Source of the DNA: Diorhabda sublineata
Lineage: Eukaryota; Arthropoda; Insecta; Coleoptera; Chrysomelidae
Direction of reading: 5' to 3'
Assembly: GCF_026230105.1 (NCBI RefSeq)
Contig: NW_026614263.1
Coordinates: forward strand, 1-64,000
DNA length: 64,000 nt
Under the pieces are notes generated by a model that did no database searches, had not been told where the DNA came from, and was given only the letters and a program-made list of their open reading frames with translations. The position numbers and the translations under genes are program-made. Shown here in pieces: positions 11,465-25,400 of the stretch (positions are counted from its first letter, which is position 1; each line of letters opens with the position of its first letter).

Positions 11465-12786
11465 CTCAATGGGCTTCAATGGATGTTATTCGATGATATC
11501 TGACAGAGTTAGATGCAAACTCACTCAAATATATGAGAAATGTTGAAATTCGACTTCAAATTAGGAAGATAGACTTTGTAAATTTTCAATTATTACAAAG
11601 TGACAGTTGACCTCAATGGGCTTCAATGGATGTTATTCGATGATATCTGACAAAGTTAGATGCGAAGTGACTCAAATATATGGGAAATGTGGAAATTCAA
11701 CTTCACATTAGGAAGATAGACTTTGAAAATTTTCCATATTTTCAAAGTGACAGTTGACCTCAATGGGCTTCAATGGATGTTATTCGATGATATGTGAAAA
11801 CGTTAGATGCAAACTCACTCAAATATATGAGAAATGTTGAAATTCGAGTTCAAATTAGGAAGATAGACTTTGAAAATTTTCAATTATTACGAAGTGACAG
11901 TTGACCTCAATGGTCTTCAATCGATGTTATTCGATGATATCTGACAGAGTTAGATGCAAACTCACTCAATATATGAGAAATGTTGAAATTCGACTTCAAA
12001 TTAGGAAGATAGACTTTGAAAATTTTCAATTATTACAAAGTGACATTTGACCTCAATGGGCTTCAATGGATGTTATTCGATGATATCTGACAGAGTTAGA
12101 TGCAAACTCACTCAAATATATGAGAAATGTTGAAATTCGACTTCAAATTAGGAAGATAGACTTTGAAAATTTTCAATTATTACAAAGTGACAGTTGACCT
12201 CAATGGTCTTCAATCGATGTTATTCGATGATATCTGACAAAGTTAGATGCAAACTCACTCAAATATATGAGAAATGTTGAAATTCGACCTCACATTAGGA
12301 AGATAGACTTTGAAAATTTTCCATATTTTCAAAGTGACAGTTGACCTCAATGATCTTCAATCGATGTTATTCGATGATATCTGACAGAGTTAGATGCAAA
12401 CTCACTCAAATATATGAGAAATGTTGAAATTCGACTTCAAATTAGGAAGACAGACTTTGAAAATTTTCCATATTTTCAAAGTGACAGTTGACCTCAATGG
12501 GCTTCAATGGATGTTATTCGATGATATGTGAAAAAGTTAGATGCGAAGTGACTCAAATATATGGGAAATGTTGAAATTCGACTTCACATTAGGAAGATAG
12601 ACTTTGAAAATTTTCAATTATTACAAAGTAACAGTTGACCTCAATGGGCTTCAATGGATGTTATTCGATGATATCTGACAAAGTTAGATGCGAAGTGATT
12701 CAAATATATGGGAAATGTTGAAATTCGACTTCACATTAGGAAGATAGACTTTGAAAATTTTCAATTATTACAAAGTGACAGTTGAC
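11465..12786. repeat. Zone 1 9-mer cassette, copy 2 (1322 bp)
   Basis: Same order and same total length as copy 1. Its first monomer is a hybrid: it begins as a G-type and ends with the ttgtaaat tail, as if two neighbouring monomers of copy 3 (13815 and 13961) had been fused. It shares gagttcaaatt, tacgaag and gacatttgacc with copy 3, so these two copies are the closest pair. Confidence 0.87.
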
Positions 12787-15282
12787 CTCAATGATCTTCA
12801 ATCGATGTTATTCGATGATATCTGACAAAGTTAGATGCAAACTCACTCAAATATATGAGAAATGTTGAAATTCGACTTCAAATTAGGAAGATAGACTTTG
12901 AAAATTTTCCATATTTTCAAAGTGACAGTTGACCTTAATGGGCTTCAATGGATGTTATTCGATGATATCTGACAAAGTTAGATGCAAACTCACTCAAATA
13001 TATGAGAAATGTTGAAATTCGACTTCACATTAGGAAGATAGACTTTGAAAATTTTCAATTATTACAAAGTGACAGTTGACCTCAATGGTCTTCAATCGAT
13101 GTTATTGGATGATATCTGACAGAGTTAGATGCAAACTCACTCAAATATATGAGAAATGTTGAAATTCGACTTCAAATTAGGAAGATAGACTTTGAAAATT
13201 TTCCATATTTTCAAAGTGACAGTTGACCTCAATGGGCATCAATGGATGTTATTCGATGATATGTGAAAACGTTAGATGCAAACTCACTCAAATATATAAG
13301 AAATGTTGGAATTCGACTTCACATTAGGAAGATAGACTGAAAATTTTCAATTATTACAAAGTGACAGTTGACCACAATGGTCTTCAATCGATGTTATTCG
13401 ATGATATCTGACAAAGTTAGATGCAAACTCACTCAAATATATGAGAAATGTTGAAATTCGACTTCAAATTAGGAAGATAGACTTTGAAAATTTTCAATTA
13501 TTACAAAGTGACAGTTGACCTCAATGGTCTTCAATCGATGTTATTCGATGATATCTGACAGAGTTAGATGCAAAACTCACTCAAATATATGAGAAATGTT
13601 GAAATTCGACTTCAAATTAGGAAGATAGACTTTGAAAATTTTCAATTATTACAAAGTGACAGTTGACCTCAATGGTCTTCAATCGATGTTATTCGATGAT
13701 ATCTGACAAAGTTAGATGCAAACTCACTCAAATATATGAGAAATGTTGAAATTCGACCTCACATTAGGAAGATAGACATTGAAAATTTTCCATATTTTCA
13801 AAGTGACAGTTGACCTCAATGGGCTTCAATGGATGTTATTCGATGATATCTGACAGAGTTAGATGCAAACTCACTCAAATATATGAGAAATGTTGAAATT
13901 CGACTTCACATTAGGAAGATAGACTTTGAAAATTTTCAATTATTACAAAGTACAGTTGACCTCAATGGTCTTCAATCGATGTTATTCGATGATATCTGAC
14001 AGAGTTAGATGCAAACTCACTCAAATATATGAGAAATGTTGAAATTCGACTTCAAATTAGGAAGATAGACTTTGTAAATTTTCAATTATTACAAAGTGAC
14101 AGTTGACCTCAATGGGCTTCAATGGATGTTATTCGATGATATCTGACAAAGTTAGATGCGAAGTGACTCAAATATATGGGAAATGTGGAAATTCAACTTC
14201 ACATTAGGAAGATAGACTTTGAAAATTTTCCATATTTTCAAAGTGACAGTTGACCTCAATGGGCTTCAATGGATGTTATTCGATGATATGTGAAAACGTT
14301 AGATGCAAACTCACTCAAATATATGAGAAATGTTGAAATTCGAGTTCAAATTAGGAAGATAGACTTTGAAAATTTTCAATTATTACGAAGTGACAGTTGA
14401 CCTCAATGGTCTTCAATCGATGTTATTCGATGATATCTGACAGAGTTAGATGCAAACTCACTCAATATATGAGAAATGTTGAAATTCGACTTCAAATTAG
14501 GAAGATAGACTTTGAAAATTTTCAATTATTACAAAGTGACATTTGACCTCAATGGGCTTCAATGGATGTTATTCGATGATATCTGACAGAGTTAGATGCA
14601 AACTCACTCAAATATATGAGAAATGTTGAAATTCGACTTCAAATTAGGAAGATAGACTTTGAAAATTTTCAATTATTACAAAGTGACAGTTGACCTCAAT
14701 GGTCTTCAATCGATGTTATTCGATGATATCTGACAAAGTTAGATGCAAACTCACTCAAATATATGAGAAATGTTGAAATTCGACCTCACATTAGGAAGAT
14801 AGACTTTGAAAATTTTCCATATTTTCAAAGTGACAGTTGACCTCAATGATCTTCAATCGATGTTATTCGATGATATCTGACAGAGTTAGATGCAAACTCA
14901 CTCAAATATATGAGAAATGTTGAAATTCGACTTCAAATTAGGAAGACAGACTTTGAAAATTTTCCATATTTTCAAAGTGACAGTTGACCTCAATGGGCTT
15001 CAATGGATGTTATTCGATGATATGTGAAAAAGTTAGATGCGAAGTGACTCAAATATATGGGAAATGTTGAAATTCGACTTCACATTAGGAAGATAGACTT
15101 TGAAAATTTTCAATTATTACAAAGTAACAGTTGACCTCAATGGGCTTCAATGGATGTTATTCGATGATATCTGACAAAGTTAGATGCGAAGTGATTCAAA
15201 TATATGGGAAATGTTGAAATTCGACTTCACATTAGGAAGATAGACTTTGAAAATTTTCAATTATTACAAAGTGACAGTTGAC
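12787..15282. repeat. 17-monomer block matching 736-3233
   Basis: The order atgatc; cttaatggg; T-type; gtgaaaacg with ttggaattc; 'gaccacaatgg'; gcaaaactc (148 bp); cctcacatt; gtacagttg (146 bp); then the 9-mer cassette is the same as in 736-3233. Lengths are 2496 and 2498 bp; the 2-base difference comes from agactgaaaa at about 13337. A 15-monomer version lacking part of the series lies at 10585-12786. Confidence 0.82.
13961..15282. repeat. Zone 1 9-mer cassette, copy 3 (1322 bp)
   Basis: Order and length match copies 1 and 2. The derived changes tacgaag (near 14385) and gacatttgacc (near 14538) also occur in copy 2 at a distance of 2496 bp, equal to 17 monomers minus 3 bases. The four indels between them account for that shift. 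Confidence 0.87.
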
Positions 15283-15869
15283 CTCAATGGTCTTCAATCG
15301 ATGTTATTCGATGATATCTGACAGAGTTAGATGCAAACTCACTCAAATATATGAGAAATGTTGAAATTCGACTTCAAATTAGGAAGATAGACTTTGAAAA
15401 TTTTCAATTATTACAAAGTGACAGTTGACCTCAATGGGCTTCAATGGATGTTATTCGATGATATCTGACAAAGTTAGATGCAAACTCACTCAAATATATG
15501 AGAAATGTTGAAATTCGACTTCACATTAGGAAGATAGACTTTAAAATTTTTCAATTATTACAAAGTGACAGTTGACCTCAATGGTCTTCAATCGATGTTA
15601 TTCGATGATATCTGACAGAGTTAGATGCAAACTCACTCAAATATATGAGGAATGTTGAAATTCGACTTCAAATTAGGAAGATAGACTTTAAAAATTTTCC
15701 ATATTTTCAAAGTGACAGTTGACCTCAATGGGCTTCAATGGATGTTATTCGATGATATCTGACAGAGTTAGATGCAAACTCACTCAAATATATGAGAAAT
15801 GTTGAAATTCGACTTCACATTAGGAAGATAGACTTTGAAAATTTTCAATTATTACAAAGTACAGTTGAC

Positions 15870-17191
15870 CTCAATGGTCTTCAATCGATGTTATTCGATG
15901 ATATCTGACAGAGTTAGATGCAAACTCACTCAAATATATGAGAAATGTTGAAATTCGACTTCAAATTAGGAAGATAGACTTTGAAAATTTTCAATTATTA
16001 CAAAGTGACAGTTGACCTCAATAGGCTTCAATGGATGTTATTCGATGATATCTGACAAAGTTAGATGCGAAGTGACTCAAATATATGGGAAATGTGGAAA
16101 TTCAACTTCACATTAGGAAGATAGACTTTGAAAATTTTCCATATTTTCAAAGTGACAGTTGACCTCAATGGGCTTCAATGGATGTTATTCGATGATATGT
16201 GAAAACGTTAGATGCAAACTCACTCAAATATATGAGAAATGTTGAAATTCGAGTTCACATTAGGAAGATAGACTTTGAAAATTTTCAATTATTACAAAGT
16301 GACAGTTGACCTCAATGGTCTTCAATCGATGTTATTCGATGATATCTGACAGAGTTAGATGCAAACTCACTCAATATATGAGAAATGTTGAAATTCGACT
16401 TCAAATTAGGAAGATAGACTTTGAAAATTTTCAATTATTACAAAGTGACAGTTGACCTCAATGGGCTTCAATGGATGTTATTCGATGATATCTGACAGAG
16501 TTAGATGCAAACTCACTCAAATATATGAGAAATGTTGAAATTCGACTTCAAATTAGGAAGATAGACTTTGAAAATTTTCAATTATTACAAAGTGACAGTT
16601 GACCTCAATGGTCTTCAATCGATGTTATTCGATGATATCTGACAAAGTTAGATGCAAACTCACTCAAATATATGAGAAATGTTGAAATTCGACCTCACAT
16701 TAGGAAGATAGACTTTGAAAATTTTCCATATTTTCAAAGTGACAGTTGACCTCAATGATCTTCAATCGATGTTATTCGATGATATCTGACAGAGTTAGAT
16801 GCAAACTCACTCAAATATATGAGAAATGTTGAAATTCGACTTCAAATTAGGAAGACAGACTTTGAAAATTTTCCATATTTTCAAAGTGACAGTTGACCTC
16901 AATGGGCTTCAATGGATGTTATTCGATGATATGTGAAAAAGTTAGATGCGAAGTGACTCAAATATATGGGAAATGTTGAAATTCGACTTCACATTAGGAA
17001 GATAGACTTTGAAAATTTTCAATTATTACAAAGTAACAGTTGACCTCAATGGGCTTCAATGGATGTTATTCGATGATATCTGACAAAGTTAGATGCGAAG
17101 TGATTCAAATATATGGGAAATGTTGAAATTCGACTTCACATTAGGAAGATAGACTTTGAAAATTTTCAATTATTACAAAGTGACAGTTGAC
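15870..17191. repeat. Zone 1 9-mer cassette, copy 4 (1322 bp)
   Basis: Same nine-monomer order, with the cactcaatatatg 146-bp monomer at 16311. It carries gagttcacatt like copy 1, not gagttcaaatt like copies 2 and 3, and its second monomer begins with ataggc. It runs directly into the 441-bp trimer duplication at 16898. Confidence 0.87.
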
Positions 17192-17338
17192 CTCAATGGT
17201 CTTCAATCGATGTTATTCGATGATATCTGACAGAGTTAGATGCAAACTCACTCAAATATATGAGGAATGTTGAAATTCGACTTCAAATTAGGAAGATAGA
17301 CTTTAAAAATTTTCCATATTTTCAAAGTGACAGTTGAC
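16898..17338. repeat. 441-bp trimer tandem duplication, copy 1
   Basis: Three monomers: gtgaaaaag with agtaacag; gcgaagtgattc; T-type with gaggaatg and ttaaaaatttt. The last monomer at 17192 lies just after 9-mer cassette copy 4. Confidence 0.87.
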
Positions 17339-17779
17339 CTCAATGGGCTTCAATGGATGTTATTCGATGATATGTGAAAAAGTTAGATGCGAAGTGACTC
17401 AAATATATGGGAAATGTTGAAATTCGACTTCACATTAGGAAGATAGACTTTGAAAATTTTCAATTATTACAAAGTAACAGTTGACCTCAATGGGCTTCAA
17501 TGGATGTTATTCGATGATATCTGACAAAGTTAGATGCGAAGTGATTCAAATATATGGGAAATGTTGAAATTCGACTTCACATTAGGAAGATAGACTTTGA
17601 AAATTTTCAATTATTACAAAGTGACAGTTGACCTCAATGGTCTTCAATCGATGTTATTCGATGATATCTGACAGAGTTAGATGCAAACTCACTCAAATAT
17701 ATGAGGAATGTTGAAATTCGACTTCAAATTAGGAAGATAGACTTTAAAAATTTTCCATATTTTCAAAGTGACAGTTGAC
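17339..17779. repeat. 441-bp trimer tandem duplication, copy 2
   Basis: Repeats the three monomers of 16898-17338 with no difference seen. It is followed by one more gcgaagtgattc monomer (17780), the last before zone 2. Confidence 0.87.
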
Positions 17780-20132
17780 CTCAATGGGCTTCAATGGATG
17801 TTATTCGATGATATCTGACAAAGTTAGATGCGAAGTGATTCAAATATATGGGAAATGTTGAAATTCGACTTCACATTAGGAAGATAGACTTTGAAAATTT
17901 TCAATTATTACAAAGTGACAGTTGACCTCAATGGTCTTCAATCGATGTTATTCGATGATATCTGACAAAGTTAGATGCAAACTCACTCAAATATATGAGA
18001 AATGTTGAAATTCGACTTCACATTAGGAAGATAGACTTTGAAAATTTTCAATTATTACAAAGTGACAGTTGACCTCAATGGACTTCAATCGATGTTATTC
18101 GATGATATCTGAGAGAGTTAGATGCAAACTCACTCAAATATATGAGAAATGTTGAAATTCGACTTCAAATTAGGAAGATAGACTTTGAAAATTTTCAATT
18201 ATTACAAAGTGACAGTTGACCTCAATGGTCTTCAATCGATGTTATTCGATGATATATGACAAAGTTAGATGCAAACTCACTCAAATATATGAGAAATGTT
18301 GAAATTCGACTTCACATTAGGAAGATAGACTTTGAAAATTTTCAATTATTACAAAGTGACAGTTGACCTCAATGGTCTTCAATCGATGTTATTCGATGAT
18401 ATCTGATAAAGTTAGATGCAAACTCACTCAAATATATGAGAAATGTTGAAATTCGACTTCAAATTAGGAAGATAGACTTTGAAAATTTTCAATTATTACA
18501 AAGTGACAGTTGACCTCAATGGTCTTCAATCGATGTTATTCGATGATATCTGAGAGAGTTAGATGCAAACTCACTCAAATATATGAGAAATGTTGAAATT
18601 CGACTTCAAATTAGGAAGATAGACTTTGAAAATTTTCCATATTTTCAAAGTGACAGTTGACCTCAATGGGCTTCAATGGATGTTATTCGATGATATCTGA
18701 CAAAGTTAGATGCAAACTCACTCAAATATATGAGAAATGTTGAAATTCGACTTCACAATAGGAAGATAGACTTTGAAAATTTTCAATTATTACAAAGTGA
18801 CAGTTGACCTCAATGGTCTTCAATCGATGTTATTCGATGATATCTGAAAAAGTTAGATGCAAACTCACTCAAATATATGAGAAATGTTGAAATTCGACTT
18901 CACATTAGGAAGATAGACTTTAAAAATTTTCAATTATTACAAAGTGACAGTTGACCTCAATGGTCTTCAATCGATGTTATTCGATGATATCTGACAGAGT
19001 TAGATGCAAACTCACTCAAATATATGAGGAATGTTGAAATTCGACTTCGAATTAGGAAGATAGACTTTAAAAATTTTCCATATTTTCAAAGTGACAGTTG
19101 ACCTCAATGGGCTTCAATGGATGTTATTCGATGATATCTGACAGAGTTAGATGCAAAACTCACTCAAATATATGAGAAATGTTGAAATTCGACTTCAAAT
19201 TAGGAAGATAGACTTTGAAAATTTTCAATTATTACAAAGTGACAGTTGACCTCAATGGTCTTCAATCGATGTTATTCGATGATATCTGACAAAGTTAGAT
19301 GCAAACTCACTCAAATATATGAGAAATGTTGAAATTCGACTTCACATTAGGAAGATAGACTTTGGAAATTTTCAATTATTACAAAGTGACAGTTGACCTC
19401 AATGGACTTCAATCGATGTTATTCGATGATATCTGAGAGAGTTAGATGCAAACTCACTCAAATATATGAGAAATGTTGAAATTCGACTTCAAATTAGGAA
19501 GATAGACTTTGAAAATTTTCAATTATTACAAAGTGACAGTTGACCTCAATGGTCTTCAATCGATGTTATTCGATGATATCTGACAAAGTTAGATGCAAAC
19601 TCACTCAAATATATGAGAAATGTTGAAATTCGACTTCACATTAGGAAGATAGACTTTGAAAATTTTCAATTATTACAAAGTGACAATTGACCTCAATGGT
19701 CTTCAATCGATGTTATTCGATGATATCTGATAAAGTTAGATGCAAACTCACTCAAATATATGAGAAATGTTGAAATTCGACTTCAAATTAGGAAGATAGA
19801 CTTTGAAAATTTTCAATTATTACAAAGTGACAGTTGACCTCAATGGTCTTCAATCGATGTTATTCGATGATATCTGAGAGAGTTAGATGCAAACTCACTC
19901 AAATATATGAGAAATGTTGAAATTCGACTTCAAATTAGGAAGATAGACTTTGAAAATTTTCCATATTTTCAAAGTGACAGTTGACCTCAATGGGCTTCAA
20001 TGGATGTTATTCGATGATATCTGACAAAGTTAGATGCAAACTCACTCAAATATATGAGAAATGTTGAAATTCGACTTCACATTAGGAAGATAGACTTTGA
20101 AAATTTTCAATTATTACAAAGTGACAGTTGAC

Positions 20133-20426
20133 CTCAATGGTCTTCAATCGATGTTATTCGATGATATCTGAGAGAGTTAGATGCAAACTCACTCAAATAT
20201 ATGAGAAATGTTGAAATTCGACTTCAAATTAGGAACATAGACTTTGAAAATTTTCCATATTTACAAAGTGACAGTTGACCTCAATGGGCTTCAATTGATG
20301 TTATTCGATGACATCTGACAAAGTTAGATGCAAACTCACTCAAATATATGAGGAATGTTGAAATTCGACTTCAAATTAGGAAGATAGACTTTGAAAATTT
20401 TCAATTATTACAAAGTGACAGTTGAC
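20133..20426. repeat. Zone 2 marker dimer gaacatag + caattgatg
   Basis: A T-type monomer with gagag, gaacatag and the tail ccatatttac is followed by a monomer with caattgatg and, usually, gacatctg. The pair is always together. I find it starting at 20133, 24102, 25278, 26013, 28365, 30276, 31011, 32775 and 33510, so the 294-bp dimer was amplified as a unit. The copy at 31011 has gatatctg in its second half. Confidence 0.85.
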
Positions 20427-20573
20427 CTCAATGGTCTTCAATCGATGTTATTCGATGATATCTGACAGAGTTAGATGCAAACTCACTCAAATATATGAGA
20501 AATGTTGAAATTCGACTTCAAATTAGGAAGATAGACTTTGAAAATTTTCCATATTTTCAAAGTGACAGTAGAC

Positions 20574-20720
20574 CTCAATGGGCTTCAATGGATGTTATTC
20601 GATGATATCTGACAAAGTTAGATGCAAACTCACTCAAATATATGAGAAATGTTGAAATTCGACTTCACATTAGGAAGATAGACTTTGAAAATTTTCAATT
20701 ATTACAAAGTGACAGTTGAC
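20574..20720. repeat. Representative G-type monomer (147 bp)
   Basis: This is the third common class. It has G at 9 and G at 17 (gggcttcaatggatg), so the ATCGAT site of T-type monomers is lost. It carries caaag at 39-43, cacatt and the A-tail. The G9/G17 states are almost always linked. Exceptions I noticed carry 'ggactt' at 295, 18074, 19398 and 24690. Confidence 0.93.
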
Positions 20721-21014
20721 CTCAATGGGCTTCAATGGATGTTATTCGATGATATCTGACAAAGTAAGATGCAAACTCACACAAATATATGAGAAATGTT
20801 GAAATTCGACTTCACATTAGGAAGATAGACTTTGAAAATTTTCAATTATTACAAAGTGACAGTTGACCTCAATGGTCTTCAATCGATGTTATTCGATGAT
20901 ATCTGAGAGAGTTAGATGCAAACTCACTCAAATATATGAGAAATGTTGAAATTCGACTTCAAATTAGGAAGATAGACTTTGAAAATTTTCCATATTTTCA
21001 AAGTGACAGTTGAC

Positions 21015-21602
21015 CTCAATGGGCTTCAATGGATGTTATTCGATGATATCTGACAGAGTTAGATGCAAACTCACTCAAATATATGAGAAATGTTGAAATT
21101 CGACTTCACATTAGGAAGATAGACTTTGAAAATTTTCAATTATTACAAAGTGACAGTTGACCTCAATGGTCTTCAATCGATGTTATTCGATGATATCTGA
21201 TAAAGTTAGATGCAAACTCACTCAAATATATGAGAAATGTTGAAATTCGACTTCAAATTATGAAGATAGACTTTGAAAATTTTCAATTATTACAAAGTGA
21301 CAGTTGACCTCAATGGTCTTCAATCGATGTTATTCGATGATATCTGAGAGAGTTAGATGCAAACTCACTCAAATATATGAGAAATGTTGAAATTCGACTT
21401 CAAATTAGGAAGATAGACTTTGAAAATTTTCCATATTTTCAAAGTGACAGTTGACCTCAATGGGCTTCAATGGATGTTATTCGATGATATCTGACAAAGT
21501 TAGATGCAAACTCACTCAAATATATGAGAAATGTTGAAATTCGACTTCACAATAGGAAGATAGACTTTGAAAATTTTCAATTATTACAAAGTGACAGTTG
21601 AC
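21015..21602. repeat. 588-bp 4-mer repeated at 23367
   Basis: G-type cagag; T-type ataaag with tatgaag; T-type gagag B-tail; G-type cacaatagg. The same four are at 23367-23954, sixteen monomers (2352 bp) later. The rare tatgaag change supports common origin. Confidence 0.8.
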
Positions 21603-22043
21603 CTCAATGGTCTTCAATCGATGTTATTCGATGATATCTGACAAAGTTAGATGCAAACTCACTCAAATATATGAGAAATGTTGAAATTCGACTTCACATT
21701 AGGAAGATAGACTTTGAAAATTTTCAATTATTACAAAGTGACAGTTGACCTCAATGGTCTTCAATCGATGTTATTCGATGATATCTGACAAAGTTAGATG
21801 CAAACTCACTCAAATATATGAGAAATGTTGAAATTCGACTTCAAATTAGGAAGATAGACTTTGAAAATTTTCAATTATTACAAAGTGACAGTTGACCTCA
21901 ATGGTCTTCAATCGATGTTATTCGATGATATCTGACAAAGTTAGATGCAAACTCACTCAAATATATGAGAAATGTTGAAATTCGACTTCACATTAGGAAG
22001 ATAGACTTTGAAAATTTTCAATTATTACAAAGTGACAGTTGAC

Positions 22044-22484
22044 CTCAATGGTCTTCAATCGATGTTATTCGATGATATCTGACAGAGTTAGATGCAAACT
22101 CACTCAAATATATGAGAAATGTTGAAATTCGACTTCACAATAGGAAGATAGACTTTGAAAATTTTCAATTATTACAAAGTGACAGTTGACCTCAATGGTC
22201 TTCAATCGATGTTATTCGATGATATCTGAGAGAGTTAGATGCAAACTCACTCAAATATATGAGAAATGTTGAAATTCGACTTCAAATTAGGAAGATAGAC
22301 TTTGAAAATTTTCCATATTTTCAAAGTGACAGTTGACCTCAATGGGCTTCAATGGATGTTATTCGATGATATCTGACAAAGTTAGATGCAAACTCACTCA
22401 AATATATGAGAAATGTTGAAATTCGACTTCACAATAGGAAGATAGACTTTGAAAATTTTCAATTATTACAAAGTGACAGTTGAC
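22044..22484. repeat. 441-bp trimer repeated at 22779
   Basis: T-type cagag with cacaatagg; T-type gagag B-tail; G-type cacaatagg. It recurs at 22779-23219, offset 735 bp (five monomers). The second copy has gggcatc in its last monomer. Confidence 0.75.
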
Positions 22485-25400
22485 CTCAATGGTCTTCAAT
22501 CGATGTTATTCGATGATATCTGAGAGAGTTAGATGCAAACTCACTCAAATATATGAGAAATGTTGAAATTCGACTTCAAATTAGGAAGATAGACTTTGAA
22601 AATTTTCAATTATTACAAAGTGACAGTTGACCTCAATGGTCTTCAATCGATGTTATTCGATGATATCTGACAAAGTTAGATGCAAACTCACTCAAATATA
22701 TGAGAAATGTTGAAATTCGACTTCACATTAGGAAGATAGACTTTGAAAATTTTCAATTATTACAAAGTGACAGTTGACCTCAATGGTCTTCAATCGATGT
22801 TATTCGATGATATCTGACAGAGTTAGATGCAAACTCACTCAAATATATGAGAAATGTTGAAATTCGACTTCACAATAGGAAGATAGACTTTGAAAATTTT
22901 CAATTATTACAAAGTGACAGTTGACCTCAATGGTCTTCAATCGATGTTATTCGATGATATCTGAGAGAGTTAGATGCAAACTCACTCAAATATATGAGAA
23001 ATGTTGAAATTCGACTTCAAATTAGGAAGATAGACTTTGAAAATTTTCCATATTTTCAAAGTGACAGTTGACCTCAATGGGCATCAATGGATGTTATTCG
23101 ATGATATCTGACAAAGTTAGATGCAAACTCACTCAAATATATGAGAAATGTTGAAATTCGACTTCACAATAGGAAGATAGACTTTGAAAATTTTCAATTA
23201 TTACAAAGTGACAGTTGACCTCAATGGTCTTCAATCGATGTTATTCGATGATATCTGAGAGAGTTAGATGCAAACTCACTCAAATATATGAGAAATGTTG
23301 AAATTCGACTTCAAATTAGGAAGATAGACTTTGAAAATTTTCCATATTTTCAAAGTGACAGTTGACCTCAATGGGCTTCAATGGATGTTATTCGATGATA
23401 TCTGACAGAGTTAGATGCAAACTCACTCAAATATATGAGAAATGTTGAAATTCGACTTCACATTAGGAAGATAGACTTTGAAAATTTTCAATTATTACAA
23501 AGTGACAGTTGACCTCAATGGTCTTCAATCGATGTTATTCGATGATATCTGATAAAGTTAGATGCAAACTCACTCAAATATATGAGAAATGTTGAAATTC
23601 GACTTCAAATTATGAAGATAGACTTTGAAAATTTTCAATTATTACAAAGTGACAGTTGACCTCAATGGTCTTCAATCGATGTTATTCGATGATATCTGAG
23701 AGAGTTAGATGCAAACTCACTCAAATATATGAGAAATGTTGAAATTCGACTTCAAATTAGGAAGATAGACTTTGAAAATTTTCCATATTTTCAAAGTGAC
23801 AGTTGACCTCAATGGGCTTCAATGGATGTTATTCGATGATATCTGACAAAGTTAGATGCAAACTCACTCAAATATATGAGAAATGTTGAAATTCGACTTC
23901 ACAATAGGAAGATAGACTTTGAAAATTTTCAATTATTACAAAGTGACAGTTGACCTCAATGGTCTTCAATCGATGTTATTCGATGATATCTGACAAAGTT
24001 AGATGCAAACTCACTCAAATATATGAGAAATGTTGAAATTCGACTTCACATTAGGAAGATAGACTTTGAAAATTTTCAATTATTACAAAGTGACAGTTGA
24101 CCTCAATGGTCTTCAATCGATGTTATTCGATGATATCTGAGAGAGTTAGATGCAAACTCACTCAAATATATGAGAAATGTTGAAATTCGACTTCAAATTA
24201 GGAACATAGACTTTGAAAATTTTCCATATTTACAAAGTGACAGTTGACCTCAATGGGCTTCAATTGATGTTATTCGATGACATCTGACAAAGTTAGATGC
24301 AAACTCACTCAAATATATGAGAAATGTTGAAATTCGACTTCAAATTAGGAAGATAGACTTTGAAAATTTTCAATTATTACAAAGTGACAGTTGACCTCAA
24401 TGGTCTTCAATCGATGTTATTCGATGATATCTGACAGAGTTAGATGCAAACTCACTCAAATATATGAGAAATGTTGAAATTCGACTTCAAATTAGGAAGA
24501 TAGACTTTGAAAATTTTCCATATTTTCAAAGTGACAGTTGACCTCAATGGGCTTCAATGGATGTTATTCGATGATATCTGACAAAGTTAGATGCAAACTC
24601 ACTCAAATATATGAGAAATGTTGAAATTCGACTTCACATTAGGAAGATAGACTTTGAAAATTTTCAATTATTACAAAGTGACAGTTGACCTCAATGGACT
24701 TCAATGGATGTTATTCGATGATATCTGACAAAGTAAGATGCAAACTCACACAAATATATGAGAAATGTTGAAATTCGACTTCACATTAGGAAGATAGACT
24801 TTGAAAATTTTCAATTATTACAAAGTGACAGTTGACCTCAATGGTCTTCAATCGATGTTATTCGATGATATCTGACAGAGTTAGATGCAAACTCACTCAA
24901 ATATATGAGAAATGTTGAAATTCGACTTCAAATTAGGAAGATAGACTTTGAAAATTTTCCATATTTTCAAAGTGACAGTTGACCTCAATGGGCTTCAATG
25001 GATGTTATTCGATGATATCTGACAAAGTTAGATGCAAACTCACTCAAATATATGAGAAATGTTGAAATTCGACTTCACAATAGGAAGATAGACTTTGAAA
25101 ATTTTCAATTATTACAAAGTGACAGTTGACCTCAATGGTCTTCAATCGATGTTATTCGATGATATCTGACAAAGTTAGATGCAAACTCACTCAAATATAT
25201 GAGAAATGTTGAAATTCGACTTCACATTAGGAAGATAGACTTTGAAAATTTTCAATTATTACAAAGTGACAGTTGACCTCAATGGTCTTCAATCGATGTT
25301 ATTCGATGATATCTGAGAGAGTTAGATGCAAACTCACTCAAATATATGAGAAATGTTGAAATTCGACTTCAAATTAGGAACATAGACTTTGAAAATTTTC

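Larger units (their letters stand above)
1..17926. repeat. Zone 1: diverse mosaic of satellite variants
   Basis: About 122 monomers. Diagnostic variants are gcgaagtgac with gggaaatg, gtgaaaacg or gtgaaaaag after gatat, gaagacag, agtaacag, cctcacatt, and most of the +1 and -1 length variants. The order is not a single HOR. It is a patchwork of duplicated blocks of 3 to 21 monomers, several of which have their own entries. It has the most varied monomer set in the window, which fits an older or less recently homogenised part of the array. The right boundary is placed where gcgaagtgac monomers cease to be regular. Confidence 0.8.
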
